Assembly: GCF_006438925.1 (NCBI RefSeq)
Contig: NZ_RCZA01000013.1
Coordinates: 1 to 64,000 of the forward strand
DNA length: 64,000 bases
Source: Pseudomonas mandelii
Lineage (GTDB): Bacteria > Pseudomonadota > Gammaproteobacteria > Pseudomonadales > Pseudomonadaceae
Reading direction: 5' to 3'
Shown here: one piece after another, positions 17,085 to 24,668 of the stretch
Position numbering within the stretch: position 1 is the stretch's first letter
Layout: the number at the start of each line of letters is the position of its first letter
Translations under genes and position numbers: made by a program
The notes under the pieces: model-generated
Databases searched by the model: none
Told to the model about the DNA's origin: nothing
What the model saw: only the letters and a program-made list of their open reading frames with translations

Positions 17085-18158
17085 ATGGGAAAAACGGGAG
17101 GAAAAGGACTTTCACTGGCCAGGAGGCTCTATACATCGCGAACCCTGGGTTTGGCTTTGGGGCTGTTGCTCGTGAGCGCGGCGATGTATCCACTCAACCC
17201 TGCACCGTGGATCTGGGTGGCGATGCTGTTCAACGGCGTACTCTGGCCGCACCTGGCTTATCAATGGGCGCGCCGCGCGCCAGTGCCTTATCACGCCGAA
17301 CACCGCAACCTGCTGGTGGACGCCTTTCTCGGCGGCTTTTGGGTCGCAGCCATGCACTTCAATCCGCTGCCCAGCGCGACGACCCTTGCCATGATGGCGA
17401 TGAACAATGTGGCCATTGGCGGTTTGCGTTTCCTGTTGGCGGGAACCGTGGCGCAGATTCTCGGGATGGGCGTCGGACTGCTGATTTTCTCCCCCGCCTT
17501 CGTCCCGCAAACCAGCCAACTGCAGATGTATGCCTGTTTGCCCTTGATGTGTTTGTATCCGCTGGCATTGGGCTGGATCTGCTTCCGCCAGGCCTACACC
17601 CTCGGCCGACAAAAGCGTGAATTGCTGGCCCTGAGCCGCACCGACAGCCTCACCGGCCTGCTGAACCACGGCGCCTGGAAGGATCAACTGGAGATCGAAT
17701 TCCAGCGTTGCAAACGTCAGCAGCAGGGCGGGGCGATTGCCCTGATCGACATCGACCATTTCAAATCCATCAACGACACCTACGGCCACGTTGCCGGGGA
17801 CATCGTGCTGCGTCAGTTGAGCAAAATGCTCAAGCAGAACCTGCGCGCGGCGGATGTTGCCGGGCGCTACGGTGGCGACGAGTTCTGCGTGATTCTCCCG
17901 GACCTTCCGCTCAGGAGCGCTGCGGTTGCCATGGATGCCCTGCGTGATCGCTTCGCCACCTTGGGCTATGAGCAGAGCCCGGCGCTGACAGTCAGCCTGA
18001 GCATCGGCCTGGCCGCCTTCAACCCGGCACACACCGACGCAACCCTGTGGCTCAACGACGCCGACCAGGCGCTCTACGAAGCCAAAGCCACCGGTCGCAA
18101 CCGCGTCATCTGTTGCGGCGATGGCGAACCGCATCATCAACTACTTGATTCGGTGTGA
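17085..18158 (+). CDS. diguanylate cyclase, MASE2-GGDEF
   Basis: This 357-residue protein begins with a MASE2 sensor of several membrane helices (residues ~10-185), with the conserved GxxxPHLAYxxA-type segment visible as WPHLAYQWARRAP. A GGDEF domain follows with intact RYGGDEFCVI active site. The inhibitory site RxxD (RAAD) lies exactly five residues before GGDEF, so product feedback should operate. DIDHFKSINDTYGH and ATGRNRV complete the domain. It makes cyclic di-GMP and resembles AdrA/DgcC in layout. The start at 17085 has an AGAGG site. It is divergent from the monooxygenase operon and appears monocistronic. Confidence 0.95.
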   Translation: MGKTGGKGLSLARRLYTSRTLGLALGLLLVSAAMYPLNPAPWIWVAMLFNGVLWPHLAYQWARRAPVPYHAEHRNLLVDAFLGGFWVAAMHFNPLPSATTLAMMAMNNVAIGGLRFLLAGTVAQILGMGVGLLIFSPAFVPQTSQLQMYACLPLMCLYPLALGWICFRQAYTLGRQKRELLALSRTDSLTGLLNHGAWKDQLEIEFQRCKRQQQGGAIALIDIDHFKSINDTYGHVAGDIVLRQLSKMLKQNLRAADVAGRYGGDEFCVILPDLPLRSAAVAMDALRDRFATLGYEQSPALTVSLSIGLAAFNPAHTDATLWLNDADQALYEAKATGRNRVICCGDGEPHHQLLDSV

Positions 18159-18164
18159 ACCGTG

Positions 18165-18213
18165 ATCGTTCCCACGCTCCTGCGTGGGAATGCAGCCATG
18201 GACGCTCCGCGTC
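18165..18213. repeat. solo repeat, GTTCCCACGC-TGCGTGGGAA type
   Basis: A short stem TTCCCACGC / GCGTGGGAA is followed by a second small stem around GGACGCTCCGCGTCC. This hairpin pair is a frequent Pseudomonas intergenic repeat. It follows the diguanylate cyclase stop closely and may act as a transcript end structure. Confidence 0.65.
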
Positions 18214-18309
18214 CGCTCTTCGCGTTGCAAGTGTCGCATTCGGTCTAGAGCCTTGCGCCGTAGTCAGGTAGGGTGTTTTTCACCCCCGACACGAAACAAG
18301 GATCGATTC

Positions 18310-19554
18310 ATGACGTTCAATCTCCCTCGCTCCCTGCTGGCCACCAGCCTTGGCCTGACCCTCGTCCTCGGCGCTTTTGCTCCCGCCGCCTTCGCCGAAC
18401 CGCACAAACAAGTCCTCGCCGATTCCGAACAGTACAAGGGCGAAGCCCTGAAGTTACTCGAACGTTTGGTGAACATTGACTCCGGTTCCGGCTATGAACC
18501 GGGCCTGACGAAAGTCAGCGACATCGCCATCGACGAACTGAAAAAACTCGGCGCGACCATCGAGCTTGTGCCCAATACCCCGGACAAAAGCAGCCATGTG
18601 ATCGCGACGCTGAAAGGCACCGGCAAGGCGAAAATCCTGCTGATGGCGCACATGGACACCGTCTTCAAGGAAGGTTCCGCCGCCGAACGTCCGTTCCACA
18701 TCAAGGACGGCCGCGCCTATGGGCCGGGCGTGATGGATGACAAGGGCGGCATCGTTGCCGGGATCTATGCGCTGAAAGTCCTGAAAAATCTCGACTTCAA
18801 GGACTACGCGCAAATCACTTTCCTGCTCGACGCCAGCGAAGAAACCGGCTCGGACATCGCCACCGACCTGATCAAGAAAACCGCCAAGGCCCACGACGTC
18901 ACCCTCAACCTCGAACCGGGCCGCCCGGCAGATGGCCTGGTGGTGTGGCGCAAAGGCAGTGCCACCGCCGTGGTCGAGGTCAAGGGCAAGGCAGCTCATG
19001 CCGGTGTCGCGCCAGAGCTGGGACGCAACGCCGCCATGGAAGCGGCGCACCAGATTTTGCAGCTCGGCAAACTGGGCGACGCGGAGAAGAAAACCACCAT
19101 CAACTTCACCGTGCTCAAGGCTGGCGACCGCACCAACGTGATTCCGGATCAAGCCACCGCCAAGGCAGACGTGCGGGCGGCGGTGCCGGAAGAGTTTGAC
19201 CGGATCGAGAAGGACCTGGCGCGGGTTTCGAAAGACAAGCTGATTGCTGACACAGAAGTCACCACCACACTTCAGCGCGGATTGCCGCCGATGCCGCAAA
19301 CGCCGGAATCGGATCGGTTGATGGCCATGGCTCAGGGGATTTACGGGGAAATTGACCGCAAGTTGACGGAAGAAGGTAGCGGTGGGGCGGCGGATGCCAG
19401 CCTGTCAGCGGGTGTGGGTACACCGACGCTGGATGGGTTCGGGATTGTTGGCGGCAATATTCATACGCCGGAGGAATACGCGGAGGTTGAGAGTGTGGCG
19501 CCGCGGATTTATTTGTTGTCGCGGATGATTATGGAGTTGGCTAAAGCTCATTGA
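18310..19554 (+). CDS. M20 family carboxypeptidase, glutamate carboxypeptidase type
   Basis: This 414-residue protein starts MTFNLPRSLLATSLG with AAGGA 8 bases upstream. It has a signal peptide ending near AFAPAAFA, so the enzyme should be periplasmic. M20 metal and catalytic motifs are intact: AHMDTVF (His, Asp), GVMDDKGG (bridging Asp), DASEETGSD (catalytic Glu pair) and NLEPGRP. The dimerisation domain includes AAHAGVAPELGRNA. Closest known type is carboxypeptidase G2, which cleaves C-terminal glutamate from folates and peptides. The substrate here is inferred only to be a C-terminal glutamate-like residue. Confidence 0.88.
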   Translation: MTFNLPRSLLATSLGLTLVLGAFAPAAFAEPHKQVLADSEQYKGEALKLLERLVNIDSGSGYEPGLTKVSDIAIDELKKLGATIELVPNTPDKSSHVIATLKGTGKAKILLMAHMDTVFKEGSAAERPFHIKDGRAYGPGVMDDKGGIVAGIYALKVLKNLDFKDYAQITFLLDASEETGSDIATDLIKKTAKAHDVTLNLEPGRPADGLVVWRKGSATAVVEVKGKAAHAGVAPELGRNAAMEAAHQILQLGKLGDAEKKTTINFTVLKAGDRTNVIPDQATAKADVRAAVPEEFDRIEKDLARVSKDKLIADTEVTTTLQRGLPPMPQTPESDRLMAMAQGIYGEIDRKLTEEGSGGAADASLSAGVGTPTLDGFGIVGGNIHTPEEYAEVESVAPRIYLLSRMIMELAKAH

Positions 19555-20004
19555 ATTGAGTGCGGTTTTGAGGGGGGTGGTGGGTCAGTTGGATCGCCCC
19601 CTCACCCTAACCCTCCCGAAACGTCGGACCGCCCCAGAGGGGCGAGGGGACTGACCGAGTTGTTTTGGCTATTTACTGCGACCTGAGAGATTGAGTCGAA
19701 CTTGGATTCGGCCAACAGCAAAGCACTTAAAAATCGCATTCAATTCGGTCGTTCACGTCGCCGGATTCCTCAAGAAACCCACGGTCAGTCCCCTCTACCC
19801 CCTGGGGAGAGGGTTAGGGTGAGGGGTGTTTCTCAAGCCGGACACCGCCGTCAAAACCACCCCACAACTTTCCAAGACGTTTCCCACAGAACTGCTCATT
19901 GCAGTGCTGCAAGTTGGCCCTTTATGATCTCGGCTCGCGGTCAATCCCGCGACGATTTTGGCCGGTCGAATCCCTGAAGTCCTTATTTATCAGGAGATGT
20001 TTCC
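19555..20004. other. gene-free region with long-range repeat arms
   Basis: No convincing gene is present. A plus-strand frame at 19702-19977 has repeat-derived composition (SPLPPGERVRVRG) and no ribosome site. The region holds the inverted pair described at 19596-19829 and, near 19992, the GGAG site for the next gene. Confidence 0.6.
19596..19829. repeat. inverted repeat pair CCCCTCACCCTAACCCTC
   Basis: The left arm (19596-19660) reads CCCCTCACCCTAACCCTC, then a GAGGGGACTGACCG end. The right arm (19782-19829) carries the reverse order, GGTCAGTCCCCTC then GAGGGTTAGGGTGAGGGG. Spacing is about 120 bases. This is another common proteobacterial intergenic repeat family, distinct from the REP families elsewhere in the window. 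Confidence 0.75.
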
Positions 20005-20307
20005 ATGTTCGACCAAGTCATGCCCCGTTACCTCCCCATTGACACCTACGACGCCGAAACCCCGGTGCTCTTCATCAACACCCACAAAGAACTCAGCGAC
20101 ATCGCCGCTTGCGCTGCGCATCGCTTTACCGTGGTTCGCGATCTGGCGGACACCTTGACCAGCCTGAACCTCAAAGACATTTCCGATTGCGACCTGACGC
20201 GCGTTACCCGGGCGGTTCATCTGCTGATGCGTGAAGGCTGCGCGATGCTGAATGTGGTTCAGGCGCGGGCGTTGCAGCGGGAGGTGGAGTTCAAAACCGC
20301 GAAGTAG
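20005..20307 (+). CDS. hypothetical 100-aa protein
   Basis: The start MFDQVMPRYLPID has GGAG 11 bases upstream. The protein is soluble, with no signal peptide. The C-terminal half (LNLKDISDCDLTRVTRAVHLLMREGCAMLNV) looks helical. Codon use is like the neighbouring core genes, which supports it being real. I do not recognise a family with confidence; short proteins of this pattern are frequent in Pseudomonas and some are called DUF3077/DUF6124-like, but I cannot assign it. It appears monocistronic, followed directly by a REPIN. Confidence 0.65.
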   Translation: MFDQVMPRYLPIDTYDAETPVLFINTHKELSDIAACAAHRFTVVRDLADTLTSLNLKDISDCDLTRVTRAVHLLMREGCAMLNVVQARALQREVEFKTAK

Positions 20308-20310
20308 GCA

Positions 20311-20394
20311 AGATCAAAAGATCGCAGCCTGCGGCAGCTCCTACAGGGCGTACGCCATCTCAATGTAGGAGCTGCCGCAGGCTGCGATCTTTTC
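20311..20394. repeat. REPIN, GTAGGAGCTGCCGCAGGC family
   Basis: The arms AAAAGATCGCAGCCTGCGGC and its inverse (GTAGGAGCTGCCGCAGGC then TGCGATCTTTT) flank about 20 bases. It lies between convergent genes ending at 20307 and 20406. Confidence 0.85.
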
Positions 20395-20405
20395 GGTGGT
20401 ATCTG

Positions 20406-21275
20406 TTATTCCTTCACGCTCATAAACTCTTCCGCCCAACGGATGTATTCCTCAGGCTGCGTATAAGTGTGGGTCAACTCGGTAGCGCTCAGGTCTGACG
20501 CCTGAGTAAAGAACTGCCGTTGTTCCCGCAGGCTGTCATACGTGGCCTTGATCGCGGCGAAGTAGGCGCCGTGTCCATCGATGGTGACCCGCACGCCGAG
20601 TTCGGCCAGGCGTTTGTCGTCGCGCAGCAACGGGTTGCCGTAGGTGACCAGCATCAGCGGTACGTTCAGGTGCTCGGCGATTTGTTCGAGGTGGTCGAAG
20701 TCCCGCACGCCCACCATGCAAATCCCGTCGGCACCGGCCTGCTGGTAATGACAGGTACGGCTGATGACTTCCTGCACCGGCAGAATCCCGGCGTTGGTGC
20801 GGGCGATGATTGCCATTTCCGAATCGACCCGGGCTTCCAGTGCCGCTCGAATCTTGCCGACGCCTTCCGCCACCCCGATCAGGTCGGTGGACTTGCGGCC
20901 GAACTGGGCGGGCAGCAACGTGTCTTCGATGGTAAGGGCGGCCACACCGGCACGTTCGAGTTCGACGATGGTGCGCATGACGTTGAGCGCGTTGCCGTAG
21001 CCGTGGTCGGCGTCGGCGATGACCGGTAATTGGGCAACACGGCCAATGCGAGTGGCCTGTTCAGCGAACTCGCTGAGGGTGATCAAGGCAAAGTCGGGGG
21101 CGCCCAGTACCTGCAACGATGCGACCGAACCGCCCAGGATCCCTACTTCAAAACCCAGATCCGCGGCAATGCGGGCCGACATCGGGTCGAAGACCGACGC
21201 CGTGTGATAGCAGGTGTTGGAAGCGAACAGCTCGCGAAAGTTACGGCGTAAATCTTGATGAGAAAGCCTGGACAT
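20406..21275 (-). CDS. oxaloacetate decarboxylase-like, isocitrate lyase/PEP mutase superfamily
   Basis: This 289-residue protein starts MSRLSHQDLRRNFRELF at 21275. It is a PEP-mutase/ICL superfamily TIM barrel: DADHGYGNALNV (Mg-binding Asp pair region), TIEDTLLPAQFG and ICMVGVRDF. The ICL cysteine signature KKCGH is replaced by TLLPAQFG, as in the P. aeruginosa PA4872 group, for which oxaloacetate decarboxylation has been shown. It should act in the cytosol as a soluble Mg-dependent enzyme. No pathway partner is adjacent. Orthology with PA4872 is a recalled resemblance, not tested. Confidence 0.85.
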   Translation of the reverse strand: MSRLSHQDLRRNFRELFASNTCYHTASVFDPMSARIAADLGFEVGILGGSVASLQVLGAPDFALITLSEFAEQATRIGRVAQLPVIADADHGYGNALNVMRTIVELERAGVAALTIEDTLLPAQFGRKSTDLIGVAEGVGKIRAALEARVDSEMAIIARTNAGILPVQEVISRTCHYQQAGADGICMVGVRDFDHLEQIAEHLNVPLMLVTYGNPLLRDDKRLAELGVRVTIDGHGAYFAAIKATYDSLREQRQFFTQASDLSATELTHTYTQPEEYIRWAEEFMSVKE

Positions 21276-21421
21276 ATGAGTTCCACCACTGCAATGGGAA
21301 TGGAAGGGCTTGAGCAAAAGTGTCAACGCCGAAGGAACAAAAGGCTATCACGCGGGAGGGGGGAGAATGATGACGAATTTGCAGAAGCCAGCGGTTGATA
21401 GCTGGGCGATACATCTTGGTG

Positions 21422-21457
21422 AAAAAAAGGCTGCAAACCTTGTCAGTCTGCAGCCTT
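21422..21457 (-). terminator. Rho-independent terminator after the 59-aa peptide gene
   Basis: On the minus strand, stem GGCTGCA (21449-21455) pairs with TGCAGCC (21429-21435), followed by seven T residues. It lies 26 bases after the stop of the peptide gene and closes the three-gene unit. Confidence 0.85.
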
Positions 21458-21482
21458 GTTAGTGCACTCAATGAGAGCGGTT

Positions 21483-21662
21483 TCAGCCTTGAGCCGGCAC
21501 CCCCCAGATTTTCTTGATTTCGTGGATATTACCCACGTTGTAACGAGGCATGAAGCCGGCGGAGCATGGTTCTACCGACGTTGTCTTGACCGGCGTGTTG
21601 ATGACATTGGCTCCAGCGCGCAGAAGCGGAGTTTCGTTCCAGTTGTTCATTGGCTTGTTCAT
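21483..21662 (-). CDS. 59-aa peptide, possible precursor peptide
   Basis: This short gene starts MNKPMNNWNETPLLRAG, with a strong AAGGA 8 bases before the ATG. It encodes 59 residues with no hydrophobic signal, a single Cys in SVEPCSAGFMPRYNVG and a C-terminal KKIWGVPAQG. It lies 40 bases after the cupin-like gene, preceded by a GGGTAGC/GCTACCC hairpin and followed by a terminator. A short polar peptide with a distinctive C-terminal half, next to two unknown proteins, fits a modified-peptide precursor, but no known RiPP leader or modifying enzyme was recognised. Other options are a small regulator or a structural peptide. Confidence 0.7.
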   Translation of the reverse strand: MNKPMNNWNETPLLRAGANVINTPVKTTSVEPCSAGFMPRYNVGNIHEIKKIWGVPAQG

Positions 21663-21686
21663 ATTGATTTTCCTTTTTTAGATTAA

Positions 21687-21706
21687 TGGGGGTAGCCGAT
21701 TGCTAC
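21687..21706 (-). promoter_or_regulatory. hairpin before the 59-aa peptide gene
   Basis: A GGGTAGC / GCTACCC stem of seven pairs with a five-base loop straddles the stop of the 213-residue gene. No T-tract follows, so it is more likely an RNA processing or stabilising structure than a terminator. It would give the downstream peptide message a protected 5' end. Confidence 0.5.
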
Positions 21707-22344
21707 CCGCCTTGAAGCAGTGACAGTGTCCGTTCAAAGAACGCTGTTTCCTGCTCAGCAATACCGGGGTAAGTCGGTATATAGTTTTCGTCGAAGCACC
21801 AGGCTTCTTCGGTTATATCCGATCGCTGAGGGTGAATAAGCAAACTCAGGGATGCGGACATTGTTCTGGGTGGAAGTTGTTTATGTATTTCCTGTAGTGG
21901 GAGCATGTGCAAAACTTCGCCGGGTGCGAGTTTAAGTACACGCTCTTCACTGAGTGCGGGTATGGCGCCGGCTTGTATCGGTGTGTTATCAAGTGTTTTT
22001 CGTGTGACAGTTGTGTACCCGTCGCCGCTATAACCCACGGCATAGATTTCAAAGTCGTGAGTGTGATTTAGGTCGTAGATGAACGTTTCACTTTCGTCTT
22101 GTGCCGTTACCGGAGACCAGAATCCAAGGCGAACGGTAAACATATCATTGTAGGCCAGTATAAAAGCATAAGCACTGTAGAGACTGTTACTGGTACTAAA
22201 CCCGTCTCTCTGGATAGTGGCGTAAAGGTGCTCGCTCAGCAACGTTCGATTGGTTGCCAGTTGACGCAGATCTTCTATGATTCTTGGCTTGTCTCGCTCA
22301 AGATCGTAAGTTGTCATACGCTCAATGAATGCCTCCAGTTTCAT
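21703..22344 (-). CDS. cupin-like protein of unknown function
   Basis: This 213-residue soluble protein starts MKLEAFIERMTTYDLERDKPR. The middle contains LNHTHDFEIYAVGYSGDG, which looks like a cupin metal-binding motif (HxHxxE), followed by RVLKLAPGEVLHMLPLQEIHKQ and a late SASLSLLIHPQ. That suggests a double-stranded beta-helix with a metal site, the layout of some dioxygenases. The start overlaps the upstream stop as ATGA, so the two proteins are coupled. Third-position composition is AT-richer than the neighbouring core genes, a sign of transfer. I cannot name the family; the cupin reading is moderate. Confidence 0.7.
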   Translation of the reverse strand: MKLEAFIERMTTYDLERDKPRIIEDLRQLATNRTLLSEHLYATIQRDGFSTSNSLYSAYAFILAYNDMFTVRLGFWSPVTAQDESETFIYDLNHTHDFEIYAVGYSGDGYTTVTRKTLDNTPIQAGAIPALSEERVLKLAPGEVLHMLPLQEIHKQLPPRTMSASLSLLIHPQRSDITEEAWCFDENYIPTYPGIAEQETAFFERTLSLLQGG

Positions 22345-23117
22345 GCCGCCTCACTTTGCTGGTCGAGTAAATGGTTCAGCCGACTGTTTTGCAGTTTTCT
22401 CAACAGCGGCACGTAATTCAGTGCGGCCTGCGGATTGGTTTGCTGAATCAATTGAAACGCTTTCCACGCAACGGCAGGGTGGTAGTGATATACAAGTTCT
22501 TCGGCCACTTTTCTGGCCTCGGGATCCTGTGCAGCTTCAAGTAATTCGAGGCTCACCAGGTAACGGGCGGCGCTATCGTCATGGGGAAACCAGGCGATTT
22601 TGCGCAATGAGGTGCGATCAAATACACCAATGTCTGCGCCCCTGTCGGGCAGGTTGATGCTGCCGATAAATGCCGTATGCCCGGTGCCCATCGGATTGCT
22701 GTCGAACAGGACCTTTGAACCGTCAATGAACAATGGATTGTCGGCGTCGACGATGATCTGCTGCCTGAGTGTCAGGTGGTTATCTTGCACCGCGTAAAGC
22801 TGAACGGGGAATGATTGATTGTTGATGGCGAACAAAATACTGTTCCCTGGAACGGTGTAGAGCAACTGTGATGCGGGGGCACTGTCAGGTGCCTTGAGGC
22901 TGATGTTGCCACTTTCGTTGCAGTGCAGCAGCAATGTTCTGGTATGGATGTTCGTTAACTTCATGATCTCGGCAGCTTGAGAAACGGCATGGGTGCGTGC
23001 GGTGTCTTCGCGCACCCTGCTGACCAGTTTATTAATGTCGGAGGTGATGTCGATGGTTTTGATAATGGTCATAAGCCGGGTTGGCGATAGGTCAGCGTTT
23101 AAAAGTGTTTCGATCAT
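22341..23117 (-). CDS. unknown protein partnered with cupin-like gene
   Basis: This 258-residue protein starts MIETLLNADLSPTRL. The middle is beta-rich (LLYTVPGNSILFAINNQSFPVQLYAV, DNPLFIDGSKVLFDSN). The C-terminal 70 residues are helical and repeat-like (VSLELLEAAQDPEARKVAEE, then NPQAALNYVPLLRKL), similar to a HEAT-type tail. No signal peptide or membrane segment is seen. It is the first gene of a coupled pair with the cupin-like protein and probably forms a complex with it. I recognise no family. The ribosome site is weak. Upstream sequence to about 23420 is visibly AT-rich. Confidence 0.65.
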   Translation of the reverse strand: MIETLLNADLSPTRLMTIIKTIDITSDINKLVSRVREDTARTHAVSQAAEIMKLTNIHTRTLLLHCNESGNISLKAPDSAPASQLLYTVPGNSILFAINNQSFPVQLYAVQDNHLTLRQQIIVDADNPLFIDGSKVLFDSNPMGTGHTAFIGSINLPDRGADIGVFDRTSLRKIAWFPHDDSAARYLVSLELLEAAQDPEARKVAEELVYHYHPAVAWKAFQLIQQTNPQAALNYVPLLRKLQNSRLNHLLDQQSEAA

Positions 23118-23421
23118 GAGGGACTCTGGTTTGCATTTGTCGAGGTGGGGTAAATATTAGTCGGCGTGTATCGTGGGTGATGGTTTGTCGTGTTAATTAA
23201 ATTTTTAATTGTCGGTGGGAGATGTTTTGTAGAAAATTAATGCGGGTTTCAATATTGGATGTTTGAGAAAAAAAGAGATGCCGGGGTGGTTCTTTTTGCG
23301 TTTTTCATGACTAAATCGTTTCTTGTGGGCGGTTTATGTTTTGGAGTATGGAGGGTGTGTTTGTTGGATGCAATTTGGTAGTTGTTAGTTAATGTTGTTA
23401 GTTGTTATTTAATGTTTTTGG
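23118..23421. other. AT-rich upstream region of the three-gene unit
   Basis: About 300 bases have no convincing gene and a composition visibly AT-richer than flanking core DNA, with TTAATTAAATTTTTAATT near 23192-23209. It should hold the promoter of the minus-strand unit, although no single -35/-10 pair stands out. A 19-codon frame (MKNAKRTTPASLFF) lies on the minus strand but lacks a ribosome site. Confidence 0.5.
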
Positions 23422-23571
23422 GCCAGTACGCATACCGCGACGGGCCGCAAGGCCGGGATGACCGAGGAGATGTTCGGTGAGTTGCAGGCTGTGGTTGGCA
23501 TGGCCAACGAAACCCATCGCCTGGCCAACGGTTACCGCATGCCCCTGGACGACGCGTTCAAACTGGAGTGA
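23422..23571 (+). pseudogene. 3' remnant of an unidentified gene
   Basis: This open frame has no start and encodes the last 49 residues of a protein, including KAGMTEEMFGELQAVVG and ETHRLANGYRMPLDDAF, ending in TGA one base before the convergent gene. The upstream frame closes immediately in AT-rich DNA. Composition is GC-rich and codon use is normal Pseudomonas, unlike the segment to its left. It looks like the tail of a resident gene cut off by an insertion. I cannot identify the parent protein. Confidence 0.55.
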
Positions 23572-23572
23572 A

Positions 23573-24607
23573 TCAGGCCGCCACTGACTGCTGCTGTTGA
23601 TTGAGCAGCGGCACGGCGCGTACCGAGTTGCCGGGTTGCAGTTGCAGGCGTTTGGCGGTGAGGCGGTCGACGATCAGGCTGTTGCCCACCTGTCTGGCCT
23701 GGGCGGCGGTGATGCGGCAGTTTTCCAGGCGACGGTTATGGATCAGCCACACCGGGGCCTGCTCGTCGGGCGTGCCGATGGCCAGCAGCAGCGGTTGGCT
23801 GTCGCGCACGGCACGAATATTCGAGACCGGGGCTTCGATCACCGGGCCGGCGTCAAAGATGTCGATGTAACCCTTATGGGTAAAACCTTCGGCGGTGAGG
23901 ATTTTCAGCGCCGGTTCGGTATTCGGGTGTGCCTTGCCGATCACGGCCTGAGCCTGTTCGGTGAGCAGGCAGGTGTAGAGCGGTTGGCGTGGCATCAGTT
24001 CAGCGATGTACGACTTGCTGCCCAGCCCCGACAAGTGATCGGCGTGGCTGAAATCCATCTTGAAGAAGTGCCGGCCCAGGCTGTCCCAGAACGGTGAACA
24101 ACCGTGTTCGTCGGCGCTGCCACGCAGTTCGGCGATGAGTTTGTCGCCGAACAGGTGCGGAAACTCGGCCACAAACAACAAACGCCCCAACGACAGCAAT
24201 CGACCGTTACTGCCGTGGCGTTGATCGGGTCGCAGAAACAGCGAGCAAATCTCCGATTGGCCGGTCATTTCATTGTTCAGGAACAATGTCGGAATCTGTC
24301 GCCGGATACCCAGGTCCGGTGACGAACTGACCGTGAGCCCGACCCGGTAGTTGTACCAGGGCTCGCGCAGGCCCACGGCGCCCACCAGGGCACTGACGCC
24401 CACCAGTTGCTGATCGTCGTCTTCGAGTACGAAGAGGTAATCGGCATCGGCGCGTTCAACCTGTTCGGCGAAGGTTCGTTGGGCCCAGCGTATCCGGTGG
24501 GTCAGGCGTTCCTCGTTGGCCGGCAGGGTGGTGAAGCCGGGGCCGGCCTGGTGCACCAGATTCAGTAAGGCGGGCAGGTCGGTGACGTGAACCGGGCGGA
24601 CAATCAT
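23573..24607 (-). CDS. arginine N-succinyltransferase-type subunit (AruG-like)
   Basis: This 344-residue protein of the AstA/AruG family starts MIVRPVHVTDLPALLNLV with AAGGAG upstream. Typical stretches include PWYNYRVGLTVSSS, CSLFLRPDQRHGSNGRLLS, GCSPFWDSLGRHFFKMDF and YIAELMPRQPLYTCLL. In P. aeruginosa AruF and AruG together succinylate arginine or ornithine at N2, the first step of the AST pathway. Here the pair is the end of a different operon with no aruC, aruD, aruB or aruE, so this looks like a paralogous pair with a possibly different acceptor. The substrate is inferred only as a basic amino acid or derivative. Confidence 0.85.
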   Translation of the reverse strand: MIVRPVHVTDLPALLNLVHQAGPGFTTLPANEERLTHRIRWAQRTFAEQVERADADYLFVLEDDDQQLVGVSALVGAVGLREPWYNYRVGLTVSSSPDLGIRRQIPTLFLNNEMTGQSEICSLFLRPDQRHGSNGRLLSLGRLLFVAEFPHLFGDKLIAELRGSADEHGCSPFWDSLGRHFFKMDFSHADHLSGLGSKSYIAELMPRQPLYTCLLTEQAQAVIGKAHPNTEPALKILTAEGFTHKGYIDIFDAGPVIEAPVSNIRAVRDSQPLLLAIGTPDEQAPVWLIHNRRLENCRITAAQARQVGNSLIVDRLTAKRLQLQPGNSVRAVPLLNQQQQSVAA

Positions 24608-24668
24608 GATGCAACTCCTTCTGCACGCCCGCTCGGGCGCTGTCGTTGGGCGCGGGGCCGGGTGATGC

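Noticed and set aside
19702..19977. 91-residue plus-strand ORF
   Set aside because: It has repeat-derived sequence, no ribosome site and biased composition.
20311..20394. possible CRISPR-like repeat arrays among the many repeats
   Set aside because: The repeats occur as inverted pairs scattered between genes, not as regular direct repeats with unique spacers, and no cas genes are seen.
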